Shown: positions 45,101 through 54,024, numbered from the stretch's first letter. The stretch is DNA of 64,000 nucleotides from JAPHTQ01 sp050299175 (GCA_050299175.1 JBNKVM010000023.1:1-64000); one strand, 5' to 3'. A program made the numbers and translations. The notes: generated from the sequence alone by a model not told the origin.

Positions 45101-45639
45101 AAACCATATACTTTGAAGATAAAGTCTTCATTAATTCGGATAGTGAATCAACTGAAAAGTGGACACGCCTAGTGACCGATAATGGCATGCCTGCCACAAA
45201 AAAAGGATGGTATATCGATCTGATATCGGCTGACCCGGCAGCTAGTGGTGGTTATGGCACGATAGGCGAAAGGGTTATTAGTGAGCCACTGGTATGGGAG
45301 GATCGAATCATATTTGTCACATTGATCCCTAATGAAGATGCCTGCAGTTTTGGAGGCGACAGTTGGATCATGGAAGTTGATCCCCAGGACGGTGGACGAT
45401 TGGACCATGCCGTGTTCGACATGAACCTAGACGGGAGCATTGACACTAAGGACGACTATGGCGCAGGTCAAACACCGGTCAGTGGTACAAAGCTAGGCGG
45501 TATTATCAAACGACCAGCGGCAATCTGTGCAGACGATAAATGCTACAAGTACACCAGTTCCTCATCGGGTAAGGTGGACGTAGTAACCAACAAGGGCGTT
45601 GATTCCGCCGGGCGACAATCCTGGGAGCAACTGAAATAA
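42142..45639 (+). CDS. pilY1: Pilus tip adhesin/assembly protein PilY1
   Basis: A 1165-residue exported protein. A signal sequence (about 15-35) precedes a von Willebrand A-type domain with the metal-site motif DDSGSMG near 60 and a long Tyr/Ser/Gly-rich insert. The C-terminal half (about 600-1100) is the PilY1 beta-propeller. It holds the calcium loop DTDGNRSAD at about 867-875, followed by DLHGNLWKFD. A second calcium-like loop DMNLDGSIDTKDD starts near 1093. PilY1 regulates pilus retraction and surface attachment and is stabilised by the minor pilins encoded beside it. The stop shares a base with a possible ATG of pilE. Confidence 0.93.
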   Translation: MYTHGSHKQVTKVRWHRAMRAFSAVLLAGASLTGYAYTTDISPTPLYLGSGVEPNVVYIIDDSGSMGISYIGASCSGDRDTKRSTASKFNTLYYNPTVTYTPPLDDTGTSLANSDFTNAKTNGYDSGSTTVDLSANYIATWGESGSGCNTYYTDGGVTGITGYDSNGKGPAYYHVFDPANANCTSTNFADEDCYDYVQVTSTSGTGGTDERTNFANWYSYYRTRLMTSKAGSSLAFDKLGRKYRIGYGRINKYSTTIDGVSTGALERGVRNFEGSDRTNFFTWLFASGASGSTPLRKALNYVGQYYSRTDDQGPYSTTPGASGGNLLSCQTNYTVLMTDGYWSNGTSYDADTSGARLNVDNTAGSTITNPDGDTYTYSPVSPYKDSNDNTLADVAMYYWKNDLSGGASGLKNNVAINNDDPAFWQHMVTLSIGLGVPTSVDPTAAFNAIGDTSTTITWNDPDYGSDLDKADDFLHAAINGHGGFYNAQSPQEFAVSMTNALKKVAGRESSAASIATNSTRIDTGTYIYQAKYDSRDWHGEIRAISINSDGSIGSAVAGWDGTGNLGSYASRNIYTYNGSNAVSFVYGNLSPTQQTALNSSVDLTNYIRGDKSKEISNGGTFRDRAYLLGDIVDSDPWFVGQANFGYNILGGDEGDKYVDFLAAMETRTPMLYVGANDGMLHAYDAETGDEKFAYIPSVVIPNLKYLADPYYGVSVDHTFYVNASPKAGDAYIDVGSGDEWRTILVGATGQGGKSVFALDVTDPDTFSTSNILWEFNYVPGTACTAGVTGCEDVGYTLGQPSVVRLENGQWAAVFANGYNSDSQTAQLFIVDIETGRLIKAIDTGVGNSTDIVPPDSPNGLSTPVVADTDGNRSADTIYAGDLHGNLWKFDISDDTNTSNWDVAIKTGINVKPLFVARGPSNEVQPIFAKPQVGRNKAGGFIVYFGTGKYFETGDNIVTAPADVMSFYGIFDSTSVSATTSRTDLLQQTIYFEDKVFINSDSESTEKWTRLVTDNGMPATKKGWYIDLISADPAASGGYGTIGERVISEPLVWEDRIIFVTLIPNEDACSFGGDSWIMEVDPQDGGRLDHAVFDMNLDGSIDTKDDYGAGQTPVSGTKLGGIIKRPAAICADDKCYKYTSSSSGKVDVVTNKGVDSAGRQSWEQLK

Positions 45640-45671
45640 TGTCTGAATTATTTAACTGCGGGACAACAGGC

Positions 45672-46160
45672 ATGAAGAAAGCAAATACAGGCTTCTCACT
45701 CATCGAGCTGGTGACAGGTGTGGTAATCGTCGGAATACTGGCAGCGATCGCCATACCCGCCTACATGGAGCAGATGAGGAAGGTAAGACGTACTGATGCG
45801 ATGACAGCATTGGAAATTTGCGCCAATGCCATGGAGAGGCTTTATACACAACAGTTCACTTACATTGGCGCGGGGACTGTTACTAATATTGATGGTACTA
45901 ACGCTGTTGGCCCTCCAGATCCACTGATCTGCCCGGCAGCGACTGACTATTACGCCATCGTCATCAATGCGGGCGTAACCGCAACCACTTTTACCCTGAG
46001 AGCTACGCCTATTGCCGGTAGCAGACAAGATGGCGATGGTTTTTTGGAGCTGACAGAGAGTGGAGCTGAAAGATGGGATGAAGATAACAATGGTGTAATC
46101 GATACAGATCTCGGGCCGCCACCCTTCGACAATAACAACTGGACCGCAGAACGTCCATAA
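45672..46160 (+). CDS. pilE: Minor pilin PilE
   Basis: A 162-residue prepilin: leader MKKANTG, mature start FSLIELVTGVVIVGILAAIA, then PAYMEQMRKVRRTDA and ALEICANAMERLYTQQFTY, a PilE-type pattern. The C-terminal end has an EF-hand-like loop DEDNNGVIDTD. An in-frame ATG at 45639 overlaps the pilY1 stop and would give an 11-residue longer leader. I prefer 45672 because pilin leaders are short, though coupling favours the other. It closes the operon; a terminator hairpin lies inside the convergent ispH gene. Confidence 0.87.
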   Translation: MKKANTGFSLIELVTGVVIVGILAAIAIPAYMEQMRKVRRTDAMTALEICANAMERLYTQQFTYIGAGTVTNIDGTNAVGPPDPLICPAATDYYAIVINAGVTATTFTLRATPIAGSRQDGDGFLELTESGAERWDEDNNGVIDTDLGPPPFDNNNWTAERP

Positions 46161-46162
46161 CC

Positions 46163-47101
46163 TCAGTTCCTCTGCAACGCTCTGGGCAGCGGGAAGATCA
46201 CCTCTTCCCGTTGCCCTTTTCCTTCCTCGACTTGTTCAACGCCCCACTGCTGTAATTTCTCAATCACAGCTTTAACCAGTATCTCAGGTGCTGATGCGCC
46301 TGCGGTAATGCCTACCTTTGTCACGCCATCGAACCAGTCTTGCTGTAGATCATCGGCGCTGTCGATAAGGTACGCAGGTTTATCCAGGCGACTGGCAAGT
46401 TCGCGCAAGCGATTAGAATTGGAGCTGTTGGGCGAGCCGACAACCAGCACCAGGTCGCAGCTCTCCGCCAATTGCCTCACTGCATCCTGGCGATTCTGGG
46501 TGGCGTAACAGATGTCGTCTCTCTTTGGCCCAACGATTTTTGGAAAACGCTCCCTGAGCGCGTCGATAATCTCCCGTGCATCGTCCATGGAGAGAGTGGT
46601 TTGAGTGACGTAGGCCAGTTGGTCAGGATTGTTTACCACCAACGTCACCACATCGTCGCGATTTTCCACCAGATAGATGGAGCCCCCCGCGGCACTGTCG
46701 TACTGCCCCATGGTACCTTCTACCTCAGGATGTCCAGCGTGACCAATTAGAATCACCTCGTGTCCATCACGGGCGTGACGTGCCACTTCCAGGTGAACTT
46801 TGGTCACCAATGGGCAGGTAGCATCGTAAACTTTAAGTCCGCGCTGTTCCGCTCCACGACGAACAGCCTGCGATACTCCATGAGCACTGAAGATCAGGGT
46901 CGCTCCATCAGGTACTTCTTTCAGTTCTTCAACAAACACGGCGCCTTTCCGCCGCAGGTTCTCAACCACATAACGGTTGTGCACTACTTCATGCCGCACA
47001 TAGATGGGAGCACCGAACAGTTCCAGGGCCCGATCGACAATAGCGATAGCCCGGTCGACCCCGGCACAGAAACCACGTGGATTGGCGAGTTGAACCTGCA
47101 T
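46163..47101 (-). CDS. ispH: 4-hydroxy-3-methylbut-2-enyl diphosphate reductase
   Basis: A 312-residue iron-sulfur enzyme, the last step of the MEP isoprenoid pathway (HMBPP to IPP and DMAPP). The three cluster Cys are in NPRGFCAGVDRAI (C12), DATCPLVTKVH and DDICYATQNRQ. The substrate-binding GSPNSSNSNRL is intact. It follows fkpB by 17 bp and ends two bases from the convergent pilE stop. The last codons also encode a hairpin on the opposite strand. Confidence 0.97.
   Translation of the reverse strand: MQVQLANPRGFCAGVDRAIAIVDRALELFGAPIYVRHEVVHNRYVVENLRRKGAVFVEELKEVPDGATLIFSAHGVSQAVRRGAEQRGLKVYDATCPLVTKVHLEVARHARDGHEVILIGHAGHPEVEGTMGQYDSAAGGSIYLVENRDDVVTLVVNNPDQLAYVTQTTLSMDDAREIIDALRERFPKIVGPKRDDICYATQNRQDAVRQLAESCDLVLVVGSPNSSNSNRLRELASRLDKPAYLIDSADDLQQDWFDGVTKVGITAGASAPEILVKAVIEKLQQWGVEQVEEGKGQREEVIFPLPRALQRN
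46184..46220 (+). terminator. Terminator of the pil operon, embedded in the ispH 3' end
   Basis: A 14-bp stem with one G-T wobble, GGGCAGCGGGAAGA / TCTTCCCGTTGCCC, loop TCACC, followed by TTTTCCTT. It lies 24 bp after pilE and entirely within the last codons of ispH on the other strand. Confidence 0.7.
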
Positions 47102-47118
47102 GAATAACCTGCTGATAT

Positions 47119-47553
47119 CTAGTTTTCGACTGCAACAATTTCAACTTCGAATTCAAGACGATGCCCTGAGAAGGGATGATTGAAATCGACCTGTACTTCT
47201 TCCTCACTCACCTCGGTAACCATACCAGGTAGCTCACCACCATCGGGAAGGGTAAAGCCAACAACCATCCCCTCCTCCAGTGGCATCTCCGGATCGAAAT
47301 CACCACGTGGCAGGCGATGAATATTGGCTGTGTCTTTATAACCAAAAGCCTGATCGGGCTCGATGACGATGGTTTCGTGGTCACCCGTTTTGAGGCCCAG
47401 CAACGACTGCTCCAGGCCCGGAGCCAGGGTGCCATCACCCAGAGTGAAAGCGATGGGCTCGTTATCCTCCCAAGTAGAATCGGCCACGGTGCCATCCTCC
47501 AACAGGATACGGTAGTGCAACACCACTTTGCTCTTGATACCGATCAGGTTCAC
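47119..47553 (-). CDS. fkpB: FKBP-type peptidyl-prolyl isomerase (SlpA/FkpB)
   Basis: A 144-residue SlyD-like isomerase. The FKBP core starts VVLHYRILLEDGTVADSTW and the inserted flap domain covers about 70-120 (YKDTANIHRLPRGDF). It lacks the metal-binding His-rich tail of SlyD, which fits FkpB. The order ileS-lspA-fkpB-ispH is conserved in gammaproteobacteria. It overlaps lspA by 4 bp. Confidence 0.92.
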   Translation of the reverse strand: MNLIGIKSKVVLHYRILLEDGTVADSTWEDNEPIAFTLGDGTLAPGLEQSLLGLKTGDHETIVIEPDQAFGYKDTANIHRLPRGDFDPEMPLEEGMVVGFTLPDGGELPGMVTEVSEEEVQVDFNHPFSGHRLEFEVEIVAVEN

Positions 47554-48056
47554 GATTTCTCACCACGCAGGCTGTCGATAATCAACATCACCACACCGAC
47601 GAAGATGGCCGAGTCCGCCACATTGAAGGCAGGCCAGTGCCACTTGTCGTAGTAAGCATCAACAAAGTCGATGACATATCCAAGATAGAGGCGATCGATC
47701 AGGTTTCCAATCGCGCCACCCAAAACCAATGCCAGCGCGACCGCTAACCAGCGTTGCGCCGAAGTGAGTCTGCGCAACCAGAGAATAAGTACGGTGCTTA
47801 CAACCAACGCAATCAAAGCAAACAACCAGCGTTGCCAGCCACCCGCATCATTAAGAAAACTGAAGGCGGCGCCGGTGTTATGCATCAGGGTCAGATTGAG
47901 TGAAGGCATTAACGGAACAGGTCTACCATAGATCAGATCGCTACTGGCCCAAAGCTTGGTCAGTTGATCCACAACGATCACCAGCAGACTCAACCAGAGC
48001 CAGTGCAGTCGACGGTTTGTTCCGCGTAACATCTCTTCAAGATTAGACATACTCAA
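47550..48056 (-). CDS. lspA: Prolipoprotein signal peptidase
   Basis: A 168-residue inner-membrane aspartyl protease with four helices. The catalytic Asp residues are in GAIGNLIDRLYLGYVIDF and in FNVADSAIFVG; VVDQLTKLWA is the N-terminal signature. It cleaves lipoprotein precursors such as BamD, encoded in this window. It overlaps ileS by 4 bp. Confidence 0.96.
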   Translation of the reverse strand: MSMSNLEEMLRGTNRRLHWLWLSLLVIVVDQLTKLWASSDLIYGRPVPLMPSLNLTLMHNTGAAFSFLNDAGGWQRWLFALIALVVSTVLILWLRRLTSAQRWLAVALALVLGGAIGNLIDRLYLGYVIDFVDAYYDKWHWPAFNVADSAIFVGVVMLIIDSLRGEKS

Positions 48057-50899
48057 GCAAACCTACGCTCTTCACCGCTGCCTTCAACATTTTCCACGCA
48101 ACGTCCGCACAACTCTGGATGTTCGGGATTACTACCCACATCCTCGCGATAGTGCCAGCAGCGAGTACATTTCTGATGTCCACTGGCCGCTACGGCCACC
48201 CACAGCTCGTCACCGCTTTCCAGTGTGTAGTGCATCGCCTCGGCAGGCGGCTCACCACTCAGCTTTTCGATCGCAGCGGTGGAAGTGATCATGACAAAGC
48301 GTAGTTCATCCTCCAGTTTGGCCAAACGTTGATAGATCTCGCTACCACAGTAGAGGGTTACCTCCGCCTGCAGGTTGGCGCCGATCTCACCAGCGTTACG
48401 CAGACGCTCCAGTTCACGATTTACCGCATCGCGAACCTCCATCACCTGCCCCCAATACTCGAGTCCCATCTCACTGGCTTCCATAGCTGGAAATTCATAC
48501 CAGGTGGAAAGGAAAACCGACTCGCCACGTTCACCCGGCAACGCCTCCCAGATCTCCTCGGCGGTAAAGCTGAGGATCGGTGCCAGCCAGCAACACATCG
48601 CCTCTGCAATATGGTAAATCGCGGTCTGTGCCGAACGGCGCGCCAGTGAGTCTGCCTGAGTGGTGTACTGACGATCCTTGATCACATCGAGATAGAAGGA
48701 ACCCATGTCCACCGAACAGAAGTTGTGCACCTTCTGGTAGATCTGGTGGAACTCGTAGTTCTCGTAGGCAGGCAGCAGTTCATCCTGCAATTGCTTCGCT
48801 CGCGAAACTGCCCAGGCGTCCAGCGCCAATAATTCATTCGGCGCAACAAGATTTTTTGCCGGATGAAAACCGGCCATATTGGCCAGCAGGAAACGGGCAG
48901 TATTACGGATACGGCGATAGGCGTCGGCGGTTCGCTTCAGCACCTCGTCGGAATAGGTCATCTCGTAACGGTAATCGGTAGAGGCGATCCACAGACGCAG
49001 AATATCCGCCCCCAAAGTGCCTGCCACCTTCTCCGGTTCGACACCGTTACCCTGAGACTTGGACATCTTATAGCCCTTGGCATCAACGGTGAAACCATGA
49101 GTAAGGACGGACTTGTAGGGTGCCTTGCCGGTCATTGCCACCGCGCTCAACAGAGATGACTGGAACCAGCCGCGATGCTGATCGGAACCTTCGAGATAGA
49201 GATCCGCCGGACGCTGCAGTCCATCACGACGCTCCAGCACCGCCTCATGGGTTACACCGGAATCAAACCAAACATCCAGCGTATCCGGTACTTTGTCGTA
49301 ATCCTTCGCCTCGTCACCGAGCATTTCAACCGGCTCGAGATTAAACCAGGCATCGATACCTTTCTCTTCGACACGCTGCGCCACCTGCTCGATCAGCTCG
49401 GCGGTCTTCGGATGCAATTCGCCGCTTACCTTGTGAGTGAACAGCGCAATCGGCACACCCCAGGTGCGCTGACGCGAGATGCACCAGTCGGGGCGACCCT
49501 GCACCATACCCTCGATACGCGCCTGGCCCCAGTCAGGAATCCAGCCATTCTGCTCACCGATGTTTTTGATCTCTTGCATAGCAGCGGTACGCAAACCGTT
49601 CTGCTCCATGGAGATAAACCACTGCGGCGTAGCGCGGAAGATGATCGGGGTTTTGTGACGCCAGCAGTGCGGGTAACTGTGCTTCAGCGCTTCGACATGC
49701 AGCAGCTTGCCGCGCTCTTTCAATACTTCCAGTACCGCATCATTGGCCTTGAATACATGCTGGCCTTCGAACAACTCTGTGCCGGGCAGGAACTTGCCGT
49801 CACCGCCGACAGGATTATCGACTTTCAGTCCATAACGCTGACCGACAACGAAGTCTTCCTGACCGTGGCCAGGCGCGGTGTGTACTGCACCGGTACCGGC
49901 ATCGAGGGTAACGTGTTCGCCGACGATGATCGGCACCTCTCGATCGTAGAACGGGTGTTGTAATTTTAGTCCTTCCAGATCGGCGCCGCTGGCATAGGCG
50001 ATGACGCGATACTCCGTCACACCGTAGCGGGCCATCGCATCTTTCAATAATCCTTCGGCCAACAACAGTCGCTCAGGCCCGTGCTCACCCGTGCACTGCA
50101 CCAGCGCATATTCCAGTTCGGCATTCAGTGCTACCGCCTGGTTGGCAGGCAAGGTCCACGGGGTAGTAGTCCAGATCACGACGGAGATCGGCCCTTCGCC
50201 GGGATGGTCCTGATCCTTACGCACCCGACTAAGCAACGCTTCATCATCCAGCACCTCGAAACGCACATCGATGGCTGGTGATTTTTTATCTTCGTACTCC
50301 ACCTCGGCTTCGGCCAGCGCGGAGCCGCAATCGGTACACCAGTGCACCGGCTTGGAACCTTTGTGCAGATGTCCCTTTTCAATGATCTTGCCGAGGCTGC
50401 GAATGATGTCCGCCTCGAATTTAAAGTCCATGGTGAGATAGGGATTGTCCCAGTCACCCAACACCAGCATGCGTTTGAAACCTTCGCGCTGCGCATCCAC
50501 CTGACTTCTGGCGTAGTCACGGCAGGCGTCGCGAAATTTGTCCGCAGCAACGGCAACACCCGCCTTGCCCAGTTTCTTTTCCACCTGCAGTTCGATCGGC
50601 AGACCGTGGCAATCCCAACCAGGCACGTAGGGGGCATCGAAACCACTCAGGGTTCTGGCCTTGACGATAATATCCTTGAGCACCTTGTTCACCGCGTGGC
50701 CCAGGTGGATCTCACCGTTGGCATAGGGCGGGCCGTCGTGGAGAATGAACTTGTCACGGCCTTCACCGGCCGCACGCAACTTGCCGTAAAGGTCCATCTC
50801 CTGCCAACGCTTAAGCAGTTCCGGCTCCCGCTTGGCCAGATTGCCACGCATCGGGAAATCGGTTTCCGGCAGGTTCAAGGTGTCTTTGTAATCACTCAC
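48053..50899 (-). CDS. ileS: Isoleucyl-tRNA synthetase
   Basis: A 948-residue class I synthetase. The HIGH-type motif lies in PYANGEIHLGHA and the KMSKS motif in KMSKSQGNG. An editing domain lies between (about 200-400). The C-terminal zinc finger has CTRCWHYREDVG and LCGRCVENV, typical of the bacterial type sensitive to mupirocin. Length is normal. It follows ribF on the same strand with a 96-bp gap. Confidence 0.97.
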   Translation of the reverse strand: MSDYKDTLNLPETDFPMRGNLAKREPELLKRWQEMDLYGKLRAAGEGRDKFILHDGPPYANGEIHLGHAVNKVLKDIIVKARTLSGFDAPYVPGWDCHGLPIELQVEKKLGKAGVAVAADKFRDACRDYARSQVDAQREGFKRMLVLGDWDNPYLTMDFKFEADIIRSLGKIIEKGHLHKGSKPVHWCTDCGSALAEAEVEYEDKKSPAIDVRFEVLDDEALLSRVRKDQDHPGEGPISVVIWTTTPWTLPANQAVALNAELEYALVQCTGEHGPERLLLAEGLLKDAMARYGVTEYRVIAYASGADLEGLKLQHPFYDREVPIIVGEHVTLDAGTGAVHTAPGHGQEDFVVGQRYGLKVDNPVGGDGKFLPGTELFEGQHVFKANDAVLEVLKERGKLLHVEALKHSYPHCWRHKTPIIFRATPQWFISMEQNGLRTAAMQEIKNIGEQNGWIPDWGQARIEGMVQGRPDWCISRQRTWGVPIALFTHKVSGELHPKTAELIEQVAQRVEEKGIDAWFNLEPVEMLGDEAKDYDKVPDTLDVWFDSGVTHEAVLERRDGLQRPADLYLEGSDQHRGWFQSSLLSAVAMTGKAPYKSVLTHGFTVDAKGYKMSKSQGNGVEPEKVAGTLGADILRLWIASTDYRYEMTYSDEVLKRTADAYRRIRNTARFLLANMAGFHPAKNLVAPNELLALDAWAVSRAKQLQDELLPAYENYEFHQIYQKVHNFCSVDMGSFYLDVIKDRQYTTQADSLARRSAQTAIYHIAEAMCCWLAPILSFTAEEIWEALPGERGESVFLSTWYEFPAMEASEMGLEYWGQVMEVRDAVNRELERLRNAGEIGANLQAEVTLYCGSEIYQRLAKLEDELRFVMITSTAAIEKLSGEPPAEAMHYTLESGDELWVAVAASGHQKCTRCWHYREDVGSNPEHPELCGRCVENVEGSGEERRFA

Positions 50900-50995
50900 T
50901 GGTTGTTACCTTCAAACAAAAATGCTGCAAAGGGGTCACGGTCACACGGTACACATGAATAAGCAACTATTCCGTGTGTCTCGCAACCATTCAAT

Positions 50996-51928
50996 TCATT
51001 TTTTCCGCGAAAAAAACTCGCCTGCTGCTGCTACATCCAGCTGAATCTGCGCCTTCAATGCATCGAAGGAGTCGAAACGCCGCTCCTCACGGATACGCTG
51101 CAGAAAATCGACGAATACATACTCACCGTAGATGTCGGCAGAAAAATCGAACAGATGTACTTCGAGCAACGACCGGGTGCCATCGATGGTCGGTCGAGTA
51201 CCGACATTGGCCACTCCGGCGACCGGCTCGCCTTCGACACCAAACATCTCCACCGCAAAGACCCCATCCACCGGTGTCTTCTTGCGATGCAGAAAAATAT
51301 TCGCTGTGGGAAAACCGATGGTCCGTCCCAGCTTGTTACCGTGAGCTACCCGACCGCACATGCGATAGGGGCGCCCCAGTAGTTGCTCCGCCAGTTGCAG
51401 ATCGCCGACCTGCAACGCTTCACGGATGCGGGTACTGCTGACCCGGCTGCCGCCGATCTCGAAGGTGTGCATGGTGACCACTTCGAAACCGTGCTCGGCA
51501 CCGGCTCGTTTCAACATATCGAAATCGCCGCAGCGTCCCTTACCGAAACGGAAGTCGTCACCCACCACCAGATAGCGCACACCGAGACCTTCGACCAGCA
51601 CCTGCTGGATAAATGCCTCGGCTTCCATCTCCGCCAGGCTGCGGTTAAATGGCAACAGCAGCACCCGATCCACCGAATAGCGTCGCAGGGCCTTAAACTT
51701 CTCACGCAGTCGGGTGAGACGCGGCGGAATATCGCCACGGCTGAAATATTCCTGAGGCTGCGGCTCAAAGGTGATCACCGCGGTTGGCAGACCGAGTTGC
51801 GCCGCCTTGTCGGCAAGCTGCCCCAGCACCGCCTGATGACCCAGATGCACGCCATCGAAATTGCCGATGGTGGCAACGCAACCGTGATGCTCAGGGCGCA
51901 AATTGTGCAGACCGCGAATCAGTTCCAT
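50996..51928 (-). CDS. ribF: Bifunctional riboflavin kinase / FAD synthetase
   Basis: A 310-residue enzyme. The N-terminal adenylyltransferase has IGNFDGVHLGHQAVLG, VGDDFRFGKGR and SSTRIREAL. The C-terminal flavokinase has GKIGR-like NKLGRTIGFPTANI and GVANVGTRPT. It makes FMN and FAD, cofactors of several flavoproteins encoded here (HydG, nitroreductase). It lies between murJ and ileS, its usual place. Confidence 0.95.
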   Translation of the reverse strand: MELIRGLHNLRPEHHGCVATIGNFDGVHLGHQAVLGQLADKAAQLGLPTAVITFEPQPQEYFSRGDIPPRLTRLREKFKALRRYSVDRVLLLPFNRSLAEMEAEAFIQQVLVEGLGVRYLVVGDDFRFGKGRCGDFDMLKRAGAEHGFEVVTMHTFEIGGSRVSSTRIREALQVGDLQLAEQLLGRPYRMCGRVAHGNKLGRTIGFPTANIFLHRKKTPVDGVFAVEMFGVEGEPVAGVANVGTRPTIDGTRSLLEVHLFDFSADIYGEYVFVDFLQRIREERRFDSFDALKAQIQLDVAAAGEFFSRKK

Positions 51929-52008
51929 AACCGCTAATCAGAAAGCCCGGAAAAGCGGACGATTATAACCTGATTCAAGCCGCCGCTTCGATGGCATCCG
52001 CAGCGGAT

Positions 52009-53568
52009 TCAATCCATCTTTCCCAGCATTTGCCGCGGGCGAATCCCCAGCAATAGCACGGTCACAACATAGATCGCCGCTGCGCCGACAATCAGTCCGG
52101 CCAGCTGCCAGACACGCTCCATGGTATGCCATCCGACCCACTGCAGAAGATCCTCGCTCCCCCACCAGAGGAAGGCGATCATCGCGCCATTGGCGATGAG
52201 GATACGCAAGGCGAAAAGCGCCCAGCCGTGTTCGGCGTGGTAAACCCCGTCTTTGCGCAGCTGACGGAACAGCAGTCCGGCATTGATGAATGCCGCCAGA
52301 CCGGTGGCGAGCGCCAGACCCGCATGCGGTCCCTTCACCCCGGCCATCGCCATCGGCACCACAAAGGCGATATTGAGCAGCATATTGGAGACCATGGCGT
52401 AGACCCCGAAGCGCACCGGGGTACGGGTGTCCTGGCGGGCATAGAAACCGGGTGCCAGTACCTTCACCAGGATGAAACCGGGCAGACCGACCGCGTAAGC
52501 CATCAGGCTAAGGCGCGACATCTCCACATCTTCCAGATTGAAGGCGCCGTGCTGGTAGAGGGTAGTGATGATCGGTCCGGACAACAGGATCAAACCCAGC
52601 ATTGCCGGGGCACCGATCAGCAGCACCCAGCGCAACGCCCAGTCCAGAGTACGGCTGAAACGCTGTGGGTCCGCTTCGGCATGGCGCTGCGACAGGCTCG
52701 GCAGGATCACCGTTGCCAGGGCAATGCCGAAGACGCCGAGGGGAAACTCCACCAGTCGGTCCGAATAGTAGAGCCAGGAGACGCTACCACTGACCAGAAA
52801 GGAGGCGATGATGGTATCGAACAGCAGGTTGATCTGAGCCACCGAGGAGCCAAAGATCCCCGGCAGCATCAGCTTGAGGATTCGCTGAACGCCCTCGTTG
52901 CGCCAGGCCCAGCGCGGTCGAGCCAGCATGCCCATACGCGCCAGGGTCGGCAGTTGGAACAGCATCTGGACCACCCCGGCGATGAAAACGCCCCAGGCCA
53001 GCCCCACCACCGACTGCTCAAACAGCGGTGTCAGCCAGAAGGCGGCGCCGATCAGCACCAGATTGAGCCACACAGGAGTCACAGCCGGCACCGCGAAGTG
53101 GCCGTAGGTATTCATTACCCCGGCGGCCAGTGCAGTGAGAGAAATGAACAACAGGTAGGGGAAAGTGATGCGCAGCATCTCGGCGGTGAGCGCAAACTTC
53201 GCCTCATCGCCAGTGAAACCGGGGGCGAACACCGTCACCAACGGCCAGGCCCCGACCATCGCCAGGCCGGTCAGTAGCAGCAGAATCAGCCCCAGGGTAC
53301 CGCTAACGTCGGCTACCAGCAGGCGCACCTCCGCCTTGTCGCGCAGGGTCTTGTATTCGGTAAGGACCGGGACAAAGGCCTGGGAGAAGGCCCCCTCGGC
53401 GAAGAGTCGGCGCAGGAAATTGGGGATCTTGAAGGCGACGAAAAAGGCGTCGGTGGCCGCCGCCGCGCCGAACAGATTGGCAAAAACCATGTCGCGGACA
53501 AAGCCGAGCACCCGAGACACCATAGTCAGGCCGCTGAACACCGCCGTGGAGCGCAATAGACCGCCCAT
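52009..53568 (-). CDS. murJ: Lipid II flippase MurJ
   Basis: A 519-residue MOP-superfamily membrane protein with about fourteen helices. The start LLRSTAVFSGLTMVSRVLGF and the segment FVAFKIPNFLRRLFAEGAFS are diagnostic, with the functionally important Arg residues. It moves lipid II across the inner membrane for peptidoglycan synthesis. An in-frame extension of 68 codons beyond 53568 overlaps the divergent promoter region of rpsT and is not family-like, so the ATG at 53568 is used. Confidence 0.96.
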   Translation of the reverse strand: MGGLLRSTAVFSGLTMVSRVLGFVRDMVFANLFGAAAATDAFFVAFKIPNFLRRLFAEGAFSQAFVPVLTEYKTLRDKAEVRLLVADVSGTLGLILLLLTGLAMVGAWPLVTVFAPGFTGDEAKFALTAEMLRITFPYLLFISLTALAAGVMNTYGHFAVPAVTPVWLNLVLIGAAFWLTPLFEQSVVGLAWGVFIAGVVQMLFQLPTLARMGMLARPRWAWRNEGVQRILKLMLPGIFGSSVAQINLLFDTIIASFLVSGSVSWLYYSDRLVEFPLGVFGIALATVILPSLSQRHAEADPQRFSRTLDWALRWVLLIGAPAMLGLILLSGPIITTLYQHGAFNLEDVEMSRLSLMAYAVGLPGFILVKVLAPGFYARQDTRTPVRFGVYAMVSNMLLNIAFVVPMAMAGVKGPHAGLALATGLAAFINAGLLFRQLRKDGVYHAEHGWALFALRILIANGAMIAFLWWGSEDLLQWVGWHTMERVWQLAGLIVGAAAIYVVTVLLLGIRPRQMLGKMD

Positions 53569-53666
53569 AAATCCTGCCGTAACTCCTTGAATAAAAGGAG
53601 CATGATAACGTGCTGCCGCCCCTCCGTCATGGCAAGTTTGGGACAAACGATATCCGCTTGATGGCA

Positions 53667-53695
53667 TTGACATACACGCCGGAAAACGGCATAGT
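53667..53695 (+). promoter_or_regulatory. Sigma-70 promoter of rpsT
   Basis: A perfect TTGACA (53667-53672) and CATAGT (53690-53695) are 17 bp apart, predicting a start near 53702 and a leader of about 37 bases before the TTG start codon. Confidence 0.7.
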
Positions 53696-53738
53696 GTGCG
53701 GCCTTGAATTCCAGCGATACTTTTTCGGGAGCAAAACC

Positions 53739-54002
53739 TTGGCAAACTCAGCTCAAGCCAAAAAACGTGCAAAGCAGGCCGAAGTCCGCCGCCAGCACAA
53801 CACCTCTATCCGCGCCACCATGCGCACCGCGATGAAGAAAGTGGTCAAGGCCGCTGCTGCCGGTGACAAGGCTGCTGCTCAGGAAGCTTACAAAGCTGCC
53901 GTGCCGGTTATCGACAAGACTGCTGGCAAGGGTCTGGTCGCAAAGAACGCCGCTGCTCGCTACAAGAGCCGCCTGAACGCCCGCGTTCGCGCACTCGCCT
54001 AA
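53739..54002 (+). CDS. rpsT: 30S ribosomal protein S20
   Basis: An 87-residue basic protein (ANSAQAKKRAKQAEVRRQHN at the start) that binds 16S rRNA. The reading begins at a TTG (53739), with CGGGAG eight bases upstream. E. coli rpsT also starts with UUG, where the poor start helps S20 repress its own translation, so the same control is likely here. Upstream in-frame codons are non-coding leader. A strong terminator follows. Confidence 0.95.
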   Translation: MANSAQAKKRAKQAEVRRQHNTSIRATMRTAMKKVVKAAAAGDKAAAQEAYKAAVPVIDKTAGKGLVAKNAAARYKSRLNARVRALA

Positions 54003-54024
54003 TCGCAGTAAACAGCTTCATACG

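Noticed and set aside
52126..53277. Plus-strand open frame of 383 codons
   Set aside because: It is antisense to murJ, very rich in Gln, His and Arg, as expected for the complement of a hydrophobic membrane-protein gene.
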